Shown here piece by piece: positions 1-9,427 of a stretch of DNA of 25,158 nt (within the stretch, counting starts at the first letter, position 1; every line of letters starts with the position of its first letter). A model generated the notes under the pieces. It ran no database searches, was not told the DNA's origin, and saw nothing but the letters and a program-made list of their open reading frames with translations. The translations under genes and the position numbers were made by a program. Source of the DNA: Bordetella parapertussis (GTDB lineage Bacteria; Pseudomonadota; Gammaproteobacteria; Burkholderiales; Burkholderiaceae_A); NCBI GenBank assembly GCA_945862305.1, contig CAMAXF010000012.1, positions 1 to 25,158 of the forward strand, written 5' to 3'.

Positions 1-99
1 CTGCTTCACGGGCTTGAGCCCCACGAGCTCTCGGTCGAGTTCATCCAGAATCTCAGTGACCTGAGACTCCTCGAGGATGGCCTTGAGGTCCACGCTCAT
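1..99 (-). CDS. cbbX: CbbX, red-type RuBisCO activase (N-terminal fragment)
   Basis: Only the first 33 codons lie in the window; the gene continues past position 1. The visible residues begin MSVDLKAILEESQV and run into DELDRELVGLKPVK, which is the characteristic N-terminus of CbbX, the AAA+ ATPase that removes inhibitory sugar phosphates from red-type form I RuBisCO. The Walker motifs are outside the window, so activity cannot be judged. The ATG overlaps the cbbS stop codon as TGATG, pointing to translational coupling in a cbbL-cbbS-cbbX operon. That gene order is the standard one for form IC/ID RuBisCO and supports the assignment despite the short fragment. Confidence 0.85.
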   Translation of the reverse strand, partial: MSVDLKAILEESQVTEILDELDRELVGLKPVKQ

Positions 100-518
100 C
101 AGTAGCGCTCACCTGCCGGCTTGTCGGTGGCATAGGAGTGGGTGGTGTATCGAATCTGACGCCCATCGGCCTCCTGACGGACCAGGCCAAAGCCAGGCTC
201 GTGGGCGGGCCGATGCACGAGATAACCCATGGTGATCGACTCCACTCCTCGGGTGTTGTCGAACGCAATGACCCTAATGTAACTCCCGGAGTGAGCCTTT
301 CGGCAGGCGTTGACCTCGTAGACCACTGCTGCGCCGTCCTTGATCTCGAACATTGGGATGCCCCACATGTTCCAGTAGGTATTTCGAGGATGGGGATCAT
401 CGGTCCACTCCACGCCAAGGGCCCAGCCCTTGCTGATGGCGTAATCCACCTGGGCCCGAATCTCATCATCGGTGAGGTCGGGAAGAAATGAGAACTGTCC
501 TTGCGTGATGCGCATCAT
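99..518 (-). CDS. cbbS: RuBisCO small subunit, form I red-type
   Basis: 139-residue small subunit of ribulose-1,5-bisphosphate carboxylase/oxygenase; eight copies cap the L8 core of the hexadecamer. The N-terminus (MRITQGQFSFLPDLTDDEI) and the block WGIPMFEIKDGAAVVYEV are typical of the form IC small subunit. The C-terminal extension ending ATDKPAGERY fits the red-type C-terminal hairpin that lines the central channel. Two adjacent ATGs are possible; the first follows an AAGGAG site with a short spacer. The gene lies 12 bases downstream of cbbL and overlaps cbbX by one base, so all three are expected to be on one transcript. Confidence 0.96.
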   Translation of the reverse strand: MMRITQGQFSFLPDLTDDEIRAQVDYAISKGWALGVEWTDDPHPRNTYWNMWGIPMFEIKDGAAVVYEVNACRKAHSGSYIRVIAFDNTRGVESITMGYLVHRPAHEPGFGLVRQEADGRQIRYTTHSYATDKPAGERY

Positions 519-530
519 GTGTCTCCTTGA

Positions 531-3065
<2,535 letters not shown>

Positions 3066-3094
3066 AAGAACCACCCGCTGAAGAAGGACACCGC

Positions 3095-3454
3095 ATGACC
3101 CTCTCGCCCCGCTGGCTCACGGACCAACTGGCCGTGGCACCACAACTCGAACCCGCCGACATGGCTGCAGCCGCAGCCGAAGGCTTTCAATCGGTGATCT
3201 GCAATCGGCCGGACATGGAGGGTGGCCCTGAGCAGCCCACGCAGGCCAGTGTCGAGGCCGCTGCCCAGGCTGCCGGCATGTCGTTTGCCTATCTGCCTGT
3301 GTCACCCGGCGGACAGACACCCGAGGAGGCGCAGGCCATGGGCGAACTCCTGGGCAGCCTGCCCAAGCCCATCCTGGCCTATTGCCGATCCGGCAACCGC
3401 TGCATCAGCCTCATCTCCCTGACCGCACAGCTTGGCCTTCCCATTCCGCGCTAA
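3095..3454 (+). CDS. DUF442 / TIGR01244-type phosphatase-like protein
   Basis: 119-residue protein of the DUF442 family (protein tyrosine phosphatase-like, related to the N-terminal domain of Blh sulfur-metabolism proteins). Supporting features are the block GFQSVICNRPDMEGG near residues 30-44 and the active-site loop AYCRSGNR at residues 95-102, with catalytic C97 and R102. An AAGAAGGA site precedes the ATG. The C-terminal helix after the loop is short compared with what I expect of the family, because the protein ends where the transporter gene begins. The last 23 bases overlap the SulP gene in another frame, so translation is probably coupled. Its substrate is unknown; a link to sulfur or bicarbonate transport is inferred from the neighbour only. 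Confidence 0.8.
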   Translation: MTLSPRWLTDQLAVAPQLEPADMAAAAAEGFQSVICNRPDMEGGPEQPTQASVEAAAQAAGMSFAYLPVSPGGQTPEEAQAMGELLGSLPKPILAYCRSGNRCISLISLTAQLGLPIPR

Positions 3455-5150
3455 CCCGCCCAGCTGGTTCGCGCCCTGGCGACAAGACCGGCCTGCCGAT
3501 GCGCGTCTGCTCGATGATGTGGTGGCGGCCGTCATCGTCACCCTGCTGCTCATCCCGCAGAGCCTGGCCTATGCGGTGCTGGCCGGGGTGCCCGCGCACT
3601 TAGGCCTTTACGCCAGCATCTTTCCGCTGTTGGCCTATGCCGCCTTTGGGCGCAGCCCGGTGCTCGCGGTCGGCCCCGTGGCCCTCACCTCCATCATGAC
3701 CCTCGATGCCCTGCAGGGCTATGCGGTGCCTGGCAGCCCAGAGTGGATCGCAGCGGCCACCTTCCTGGCCCTGGCCTCCGGCGCCCTGCTCTTTGCCATG
3801 GGGGCGTTGCGACTGGGGTTTTTGGCGCAACTCCTGAGCCACCCGGTGATGAGCGGCTTCGTCTCGGGCACCGCCATTCTGATCGTGCTGGGCCAGCTCA
3901 AGACCCTCACGGGCATTCCGGTGCAAGGCCAGACCGCACCAGAACTCGTTCAAAGCTTCCTTCAAGGACTGGGGCAGTTCGAGTCCGTGACCATTGTGAC
4001 AGGGGTGACAAGCCTTTTGCTCATCGCGCTGGGCCGTCGATTCATTCGGCCTTGGCTCACTCGGCAGCCCATCCCCACGACCACGGCTGAGCTGCTCGGC
4101 CGGGCCGTGCCGCTGGTCGTGGTGGCGCTGGCCACTGTTGTCTTGATGGTGAGCGGCATGGCCTCAGAGACGCGAACCGTGGGCACCATTCCGAGTGGCC
4201 TGCCCAGCATCGGCCTGCCCGCCTTGGATATCCAGGGGCTTCAGGGCCTGCTGCTGTCTGCTGCTCTGATTGGGCTGGTTGGTTTCATCGAGAGCGTCTC
4301 CATGGCCCAGACCATGGCGCGGCGTTTCAAGGTGCCGGTGGATCCGGACGCAGAGCTGCGGGGCCTGGGCGCGGCCAACCTCGCCTCGGGCGTGATCGGG
4401 GCCTTTCCTGTGACGGGCGGCCTCACCCGCACGGTGGTTAACATCGAGGCAGGCGCCCGCTCGCCGGTCTCCAGCATTCTGTCGGCCGGCCTTCTCTTGT
4501 TGGTGCTGCTCGGTGCCGGCGACCTGCTCCATGACATGCCACTGGCCGCCCTGGCCGCCCTCATCATCGTGGCCGTCTCGACCCTCATTGACATCAAGGC
4601 CCTCCGGCATGCCTGGCAGTTCGACCGCATCGACGCCACCAGCTGGCTGATCACCTTCTTTGGTGTGCTCGTACTCGGACTGGAGACGGGCATTGTCATG
4701 GGGATTGTGCTGTCGGCCAGCGGCATTCTGTGGCGCCTGAGCCGGCCACACATTGCAGTGCTGGGGCGCATTCGGGGCACCGAACACTTTCGAAACGTGA
4801 ATCGGCACCATGCGGAGACGCTCCCCCATGCGCTGTTTCTGCGAATTGACGGAAACCTGTTCTTTGGAAATTGGGTGCGCATTCGAGAGGCCATTGACGC
4901 GGCCATAGAGTCCCACCCGGGAACGATTGCTCACCTGGTGCTGAATCTGGCCAGCGTGAGCGACATCGACACCACTGCCCTGGAGGGGATGATTTGCCTC
5001 CAAGACGACCTGGCGGCCGATGGCATCGGCCTGTGCCTGGCGGAGATTCGGGGGCCCGTGGGCGACAAACTCGCCGGCCAAGCACTCAAGGCGCCCATAT
5101 TCCTTTCCAGCCACGATGCCTTCGAGGCCTTGGCGGGAAAACCCGATTGA
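3432..5150 (+). CDS. SulP family anion transporter with STAS domain
   Basis: 572-residue inner-membrane permease of the SulP/SLC26 family. The signature is clear near the N-terminus (PQSLAYAVLAGVPAHLGLYAS followed by the YAAFGRSP and GPVA elements), with multiple hydrophobic segments to about residue 435 and a cytoplasmic STAS domain at roughly 450-570 containing SVSDIDTTAL. SulP members carry sulfate, bicarbonate or other anions. Location directly behind cbbR and beside RuBisCO makes bicarbonate uptake (BicA-like) a reasonable inference, but sulfate is equally possible from sequence alone. No carbonic anhydrase domain is fused. The start is TTG at 3432, inside the DUF442 gene; the next downstream candidates would cut into the first membrane region. 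Confidence 0.9.
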   Translation: MAFPFRANPPSWFAPWRQDRPADARLLDDVVAAVIVTLLLIPQSLAYAVLAGVPAHLGLYASIFPLLAYAAFGRSPVLAVGPVALTSIMTLDALQGYAVPGSPEWIAAATFLALASGALLFAMGALRLGFLAQLLSHPVMSGFVSGTAILIVLGQLKTLTGIPVQGQTAPELVQSFLQGLGQFESVTIVTGVTSLLLIALGRRFIRPWLTRQPIPTTTAELLGRAVPLVVVALATVVLMVSGMASETRTVGTIPSGLPSIGLPALDIQGLQGLLLSAALIGLVGFIESVSMAQTMARRFKVPVDPDAELRGLGAANLASGVIGAFPVTGGLTRTVVNIEAGARSPVSSILSAGLLLLVLLGAGDLLHDMPLAALAALIIVAVSTLIDIKALRHAWQFDRIDATSWLITFFGVLVLGLETGIVMGIVLSASGILWRLSRPHIAVLGRIRGTEHFRNVNRHHAETLPHALFLRIDGNLFFGNWVRIREAIDAAIESHPGTIAHLVLNLASVSDIDTTALEGMICLQDDLAADGIGLCLAEIRGPVGDKLAGQALKAPIFLSSHDAFEALAGKPD

Positions 5151-5220
5151 CCGACCGCCGTCCTCAAGACCACACTCCTCGAAAATTGAACAACGTCGCA
5201 AGTGGTCAAGGGAGGCCCTC

Positions 5221-5955
5221 ATGGCAGACGGTGCAGACCAGTCGGACACACAACGCAGAGAGTTGCTTCACAGCATCGCCTGCCTGAGCGGGGCCGCCTT
5301 GGCCCTTCAACACACGCCCGGCTTGGCCTCCGCGCCTCGCTCAGAGAAGCGCTACGGGCCCTCGCTACTGGTGAATGAGTTTGGAGACCCCATCCGCGCC
5401 AGTCGCCTGGCAGAGGCCGAGCCATGGGTGTTCAACTACCCCTTCCAGGGAACGCCCGCATTTCTCATTCGCCTTCCCCAGCCCGTGGCCCGCACCAGCC
5501 TGAAGACCGCCAAGGGTGCCAGCTACGACTCGGCGGCCGGCATTGGTGAGAAGGGCAACATCGTGGCCTATTCCGCCATCTGTGCCCACAAGATGATGTA
5601 CCCCACACCGGCCATCAGCTTCATTGGATTTCGCCCGGGATTCAAGAACGAGCCCGAGCAGGTGATTCACTGCTGCGGCGACGATTCACGCTACGACCCA
5701 GCCAAGGGCGCCCGCGTCCTGGCGGGCCCGGCCGAGCAGCCATTGGCGACCATCCTGCTCCGGTGGGATCCAAAGACCGACCAGCTCACTGCCGTGGGCA
5801 CTGCCGGTGGTGAAATGTTTGATGCTTTCTTTGAAAAGTACGCCTTCAAGCTCGCGCTCGACAACGGGCCCAAGGCGAGCCAACTCTGCGAGAAGACCAC
5901 GCTGGCCAAGCCCATGAAGGCCTACAGCCGGCAGGTTCAAACCTGCAAGGCCTGA
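5221..5955 (+). CDS. Rieske-like 2Fe-2S protein with altered ligand motif, Tat-type leader
   Basis: 244-residue exported protein. An AGGGAGG site precedes the ATG; the reading frame is open further upstream but that part overlaps the SulP gene. Residues 12-38 resemble a twin-arginine signal or anchor (RRELLHSIACLSGAALAL), as in many Rieske proteins. The first ligand pair is present as C121-A-H123. The second site reads H150-C151-C152-G153-D154-D155-S-R-Y-D-P: the expected C-x-x-H is C152-x-x-D155, so Asp stands where the second His ligand should be. The fold around it (YDPAKGARVLAGPAEQPL) is typical. A periplasmic redox role with an unknown partner is likely; cluster binding is uncertain. Confidence 0.8.
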   Translation: MADGADQSDTQRRELLHSIACLSGAALALQHTPGLASAPRSEKRYGPSLLVNEFGDPIRASRLAEAEPWVFNYPFQGTPAFLIRLPQPVARTSLKTAKGASYDSAAGIGEKGNIVAYSAICAHKMMYPTPAISFIGFRPGFKNEPEQVIHCCGDDSRYDPAKGARVLAGPAEQPLATILLRWDPKTDQLTAVGTAGGEMFDAFFEKYAFKLALDNGPKASQLCEKTTLAKPMKAYSRQVQTCKA

Positions 5956-6011
5956 ACATTTGCGCCGATAGGCTTGTATCCTTGGGCCTACTGAACCTCA
6001 AGGAGCCCGAC

Positions 6012-6314
6012 ATGACCGCTTGCTGCAAATCCACACCCAGCCCTTCGGCCAGGCGCCTCTCGCAGGGCACTGCAAGCCTCGCATTGATCGCCATGCTCTG
6101 CGCCGTCATGGCCACGCCCGCCCACGCCCGCGACGAGAGGCTCTCAGGAAAGCCTGGCCCCAAGCGTGAGATGAACTGCAACATCACCGAGCGCATCAAA
6201 AACAAAAACCGAAGCACCACCTGCGTTTACAAATGCCCCGATGGCGGCACCGAGAGCGCCTCTGTCGACGAGGGCTTCTCCTGCCCCGCGGTGGTGAACG
6301 TCCTGCGCAAGTAA
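6012..6314 (+). CDS. Small secreted four-cysteine protein, unknown function
   Basis: 100-residue predicted periplasmic protein. AAGGAG lies just before the ATG at 6012; an upstream in-frame TTG lacks such support. Residues 1-35 form a signal peptide (hydrophobic core LALIAMLCAVMA, cleavage likely after PAHA). The mature part of about 65 residues is basic at first and has four cysteines (NCNI, TTCVYKC, FSCPAV), compatible with two disulfides. I do not recognise a family. It sits 56 bases after the Rieske-like gene on the same strand and may share its transcript. A DsbA-type enzyme would be needed if the cysteines form disulfides. Confidence 0.7.
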   Translation: MTACCKSTPSPSARRLSQGTASLALIAMLCAVMATPAHARDERLSGKPGPKREMNCNITERIKNKNRSTTCVYKCPDGGTESASVDEGFSCPAVVNVLRK

Positions 6315-6327
6315 ACGCGAGGTCGTC

Positions 6328-6429
6328 ATGCGACTGCTGGCCGAGATCAACCGAGCCGGTTTTCGCGCTTGGTATGAGGGGCAGCTCGCGGGCGGATTCG
6401 GATTCATCGCCCTGGGCCCGAGGGACTAA
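6328..6429 (+). CDS. Possible 33-residue orphan ORF or gene remnant
   Basis: A short open frame begins ATG CGA CTG CTG GCC 13 bases after the previous stop and encodes [20 protein letters not shown] followed by a Gly-rich tail, ending at TAA. The first 20 residues look like a real protein start (basic, amphipathic), but the tail [12 protein letters not shown] does not continue as a fold I know. Its end overlaps the stop of the convergent FKBP gene by a few bases. It could be a genuine small protein, or the remnant of a longer gene truncated where the FKBP gene was joined. No good ribosome-binding site precedes it. Confidence 0.3.
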   Translation: MRLLAEINRAGFRAWYEGQLAGGFGFIALGPRD

Positions 6430-6866
6430 CGAACCTCTAAGAGCTCCACATGGAACATGAGGGCTGCATTTGGCGGAATCACACCACCAGCCCCACGCGA
6501 GCCGTATCCCATGTCGGGCGGAATGATGAGGGTGCGCTTGCCACCGACCTTCATGCCAGCCACGCCTCTGTCCCATCCTTGAATCACACGGCCAGCGCCC
6601 AAAGGAAACGAGAACGGGCTGCCGCGGTCGACAGAGCTGTCGAACTTCTTGCCCTTGCCCTCGGGCTTGCTTGGGTCGTAGAGCCAGCCCGTGTAGTGAA
6701 CCACCACCGGCTTTCCGGCAATCGCCTCGGCTCCCTTGCCGACCGCATGGTCGATGGTGGAGAGGCTGGCCAGCGGCAGTGGCGGAAGCGGGTTGGACAT
6801 GGCAGGGCCTGTGGTGATGAGCGTCGCAGACGCAACAATGAGAAAATTCCGAATCAAGGTGTCCAT
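6426..6866 (-). CDS. FKBP-type peptidyl-prolyl cis-trans isomerase, exported
   Basis: 146-residue FKBP-fold PPIase that catalyses cis-trans isomerisation of prolyl peptide bonds. Residues 1-24 form a signal peptide ([17 protein letters not shown]), so the enzyme acts in the periplasm. The catalytic domain spans about 45-146 with the conserved pocket: VHYTGWLYD (57-64), KKFDSS (F75, D76), V94-I95 and W98 in [13 protein letters not shown] with Y121, and F139 near the C-terminus. The frame is open to 7013, but the signal peptide and conventional length favour the ATG at 6866; no strong ribosome-binding site is visible. It is convergent with the preceding small genes and likely a single-gene unit. 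Confidence 0.9.
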   Translation of the reverse strand: MDTLIRNFLIVASATLITTGPAMSNPLPPLPLASLSTIDHAVGKGAEAIAGKPVVVHYTGWLYDPSKPEGKGKKFDSSVDRGSPFSFPLGAGRVIQGWDRGVAGMKVGGKRTLIIPPDMGYGSRGAGGVIPPNAALMFHVELLEVR

Positions 6867-7150
6867 GGGCGAGATGGTAACCGCAAACGCGGCACAATCG
6901 AAGCTCTCAGCCCGGGCAAGGCGCGCCCATCCCAACGCGCAGTGGATTTCTCTTCGAGGCACCAGCCCAGAAGACTTCATCGCAGAGGACATCTTGGAAC
7001 GGATCTCCACCACTGACTGACCGAGCCTCTGCGAATCACGAATACCCTGCCCCTGAATAACCCTGAATTTGGCAGGAATAAACCGAGGCTCGAAACTTTA
7101 AGACAAGACTGCCTTCCAACCCAAGTTAAGAAACGATAGCGAGCCCCCTG
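6867..7150. other. Intergenic region upstream of antiporter gene
   Basis: This 284-base stretch separates the divergent FKBP and antiporter genes. Open frames in it are not protein-like. It contains a short imperfect direct repeat (CCCTGAAT twice, around 7051-7068). A weak promoter candidate for the downstream gene has TTGGCA at 7069-7074 and GAAACT at 7092-7097, 17 bases apart. The motif TAAGACA near 7099 also occurs upstream of the second antiporter gene (near 9392). No RNA gene or clear hairpin was seen. Confidence 0.35.
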
Positions 7151-8419
7151 ATGTCACCAGAAACCCAAGTTGTTGCCTCCGTCATCTTCGCCTTGGCCAT
7201 TCTCCATACCTTTTCGGTGAAGCATGTCGAACGTCTGGCGCACCATTTCCCGCAGCACCACGGCATCCTGCATTTCTTCGCGGAGGTGGAATGCGTCTTT
7301 GGCATCTGGGCGTTCATCTTGTTTGCCACGCTCATTGGCATGGAAGGTCTCCGTCCGGCCATGGACTACATCGACGGGCGCAACTACACCGAACCCCTCT
7401 TTGTGTTTGCCATCATGGTGGTGGCGGGAAGCCGCCCGATTCTTTTCGCCGCCCAGGCGGTCGTATCGGCCATCGCAAATCGGCTGCCCATCAATGGCGC
7501 ACTGGCCCATTACCTGGTGATCATGACCGTCATTCCGCTGCTCGGCTCCTTCATTACCGAGCCAGCCGCCATGACCCTGGCCGCATTCATGCTCCTTCGA
7601 ATTCTCAAGAGCAGCATGAGCGCTCGACTGCTCTACGCCAGCATTGGTGTCTTGTTTGTCAATATTTCCATCGGCGGGACCCTCACCCACTTTGCCGCAC
7701 CACCCGTGTTGATGGTGGCCTCCACCTGGAACTGGGATACCGCCTTCATGCTCAGCAACTTTGGCTGGAAATCGGCACTGGCCGTCGCCATCAATGGCCT
7801 CGCAGTCAGCTACGTTTTCCGAAAAGAACTGATCGCAGCCTCCCAGGTTGCGGCCGCTCCTGGCGAGAACGCCCCATGCATTCCTGCCGTGCCTGCGGGC
7901 TTCATATTGATTCACCTGGCCCTGATTGCCGCGATCGTCTTCTTTGCCCACCACCCCGCCATCTTCATGGGCATCCTGCTCATGTTTTTGGCCATCGCAG
8001 CCGGCTATCCACAGCATCAAGATCGCCTCATCCTGCGTGAAGGCTTGCTCGTGAGCTTCTTCCTGGCTGGGCTGGTGGTGATTGGGGGCATGCAGGCCTG
8101 GTGGCTCCAGCCGTTGCTCACGGAGATGTCGCCCTCGGCGGTCTTCTTCGGGGCTGCTGGACTCACGGCCTTCACCGACAACGCTGCACTGACCTACCTC
8201 GGTTCGCTGGTTGAAGGCTTGTCTGATGAGTTCAAGTACGCCCTCGTGGCCGGTGCGGTGGCGGGTGGTGGTCTCACGGTCATCGCCAACGCACCCAACC
8301 CCGCAGGCGCCACCCTACTCAAAGCCCGATTTGAGGGGCAGATGATTCAGCCACTGGGACTCCTCCTGGGTGCGCTGCTGCCCACCGCGGTGGCCATCGC
8401 CTGCCTGAAGTTCCTTTGA
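7151..8419 (+). CDS. Putative Na+/H+ antiporter, copy 1 (PF07399-like)
   Basis: 422-residue integral membrane protein with about ten to twelve hydrophobic segments. It resembles the putative Na+/H+ antiporter family PF07399 (Na_H_antiport_3). Conserved blocks with charged or polar residues inside membrane segments are RNYTEPLFVF (about 77-86), ITEPAAMTLAA (136-146), GGTLTHFAAPPVLMVASTWN (about 176-195), FTDNAALTYLGSLVEGLSDE (about 341-360) and VIANAPNPAGATLL (about 377-390). The paired acidic residues in these re-entrant-looking segments are what an ion exchanger would use. A second copy at 9428-10720 shares these blocks almost unchanged. Substrate is inferred from the family name; no regulatory domain is present. 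Confidence 0.8.
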   Translation: MSPETQVVASVIFALAILHTFSVKHVERLAHHFPQHHGILHFFAEVECVFGIWAFILFATLIGMEGLRPAMDYIDGRNYTEPLFVFAIMVVAGSRPILFAAQAVVSAIANRLPINGALAHYLVIMTVIPLLGSFITEPAAMTLAAFMLLRILKSSMSARLLYASIGVLFVNISIGGTLTHFAAPPVLMVASTWNWDTAFMLSNFGWKSALAVAINGLAVSYVFRKELIAASQVAAAPGENAPCIPAVPAGFILIHLALIAAIVFFAHHPAIFMGILLMFLAIAAGYPQHQDRLILREGLLVSFFLAGLVVIGGMQAWWLQPLLTEMSPSAVFFGAAGLTAFTDNAALTYLGSLVEGLSDEFKYALVAGAVAGGGLTVIANAPNPAGATLLKARFEGQMIQPLGLLLGALLPTAVAIACLKFL

Positions 8420-8440
8420 GGGTGGGATGCAAGGCGTTGC

Positions 8441-8525
8441 TGGTGCCCGGAGCGGGAATCGAACCCGCACGCCTTGCGGCTCGGGATTTTAAGTCCCGTA
8501 CGTCTACCAATTTCGTCATCCGGGC
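8441..8525 (-). tRNA. tRNA-Leu (anticodon UAA)
   Basis: 85 bases including an encoded 3' CCA. The acceptor stem pairs GCCCGG with CCGGGC, the T arm reads CGGGTTCGATTCCCG, and the anticodon loop CTTAAAA inside a GGGA/TCCC stem gives anticodon TAA. An extended variable arm (a GCCGCAAGGCGT-type hairpin) is the class II feature of leucine tRNAs. It decodes UUA and UUG. It lies convergent with antiporter copy 1, 21 bases beyond that gene's stop. Confidence 0.97.
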
Positions 8526-8549
8526 ACTGCCCCGCGATGTTACCGCGGA

Positions 8550-9356
8550 CTAGACCGACACCACCATCTGCGGGTCGAAGTGCGGGTTCTCCCAGCGAAG
8601 ATCGTCAAATGTCTTTGCACTGCTTAGGCCCTGGGCATAGCTCCCCGGGTTCGTGACCACTCGGCAGCCCGCCACGGTGTAATCGAAGCTGTCGTGCACG
8701 TGGCCATGAATCCACAGTTGCGCCTTGGCCAACAGCGGAGAGAGATCGGAGATGAAGCCAGCGTTGCACGGGTCATCCGCAAAACGAGGGTGAACACTCT
8801 GGGGGTGCGGGCCATGGTGGGTGATGACCACAGTGGGACCATCGAAGGGCTCATCGAGCTTGCCTGCCAGCCAAGCACGATCGCGCTGGTGAAGCTCCAA
8901 TGCCCGGGTGGCCTGAAACCCCTCGCTCGGACTCGAGATGCCCATGATCTTGCGGTGGTCGGCCAGCCGTGCCTCGCAGGCCTTCATGGCACGAGGCTTC
9001 TGCTCCATGCCGTTGAGCTCATAGTCCGTCCAGAGTACACAGCCTAAAAAACGAACGCCCTGATACACCCACTCGGTGCGATCGAGCACCACCACAGCAG
9101 TGTTGACTGCCGCTTTCTTGATCATGGTCAAGGTCTGGTCAACGGTGTGTTCATAAAATTCATGATTGCCCGGCACGTAAAGGACGGGATGCGACCACTT
9201 GCCGAAGTGCTCAATGGCCTTGGCGCCGTTGTGAATATCACCGGCGAGCACCATGACATCGGCCCAGGGTGTGAAGAGGCGTGAGACACGAATGGCCGAT
9301 GGAAACTTCCGGTGAAGGAATTCGAGATGAAGGTCGGAGGCCAGATGCAGGTTCAT
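8550..9356 (-). CDS. Calcineurin-like metallophosphoesterase
   Basis: 268-residue cytoplasmic phosphoesterase. The full set of dimetal-site motifs is present: D8 and H10 in SDLHLE, D40 in GDIHN, N64 and H65 in GNHEFY, H180 in THHGPH, and H219 and H221 in HGHVH. This identifies the calcineurin-like superfamily; the substrate (phosphodiester, cyclic nucleotide or other) cannot be told from sequence. The gene is placed on the minus strand between the tRNA and the second antiporter copy, sharing the 71-base divergent gap with the latter. Nothing in it suggests a functional tie to the antiporters. Confidence 0.88.
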   Translation of the reverse strand: MNLHLASDLHLEFLHRKFPSAIRVSRLFTPWADVMVLAGDIHNGAKAIEHFGKWSHPVLYVPGNHEFYEHTVDQTLTMIKKAAVNTAVVVLDRTEWVYQGVRFLGCVLWTDYELNGMEQKPRAMKACEARLADHRKIMGISSPSEGFQATRALELHQRDRAWLAGKLDEPFDGPTVVITHHGPHPQSVHPRFADDPCNAGFISDLSPLLAKAQLWIHGHVHDSFDYTVAGCRVVTNPGSYAQGLSSAKTFDDLRWENPHFDPQMVVSV

Positions 9357-9427
9357 AAAGAATTTTGATTCAAGGACGACCGTTACACTACTAAGACACC
9401 AAACGAGAGAAAGTCACCGACATCGCC

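Noticed and set aside
3432..3454. Programmed frameshift producing a DUF442-SulP fusion
   Set aside because: No slippery heptamer or downstream structure was visible in the overlap; simple coupled translation from the TTG explains it. Left as an option only.
5020..5220. Upstream extension of the Rieske-like frame
   Set aside because: It overlaps the SulP STAS domain coding region; the ATG at 5221 has a good ribosome-binding site and begins the Tat-type leader.
4164..5249. A 361-codon open frame on the minus strand opposite the SulP gene
   Set aside because: The composition (rich in Gln, Gly, His and Arg, no hydrophobic core) is that of an antisense shadow of a membrane protein gene.
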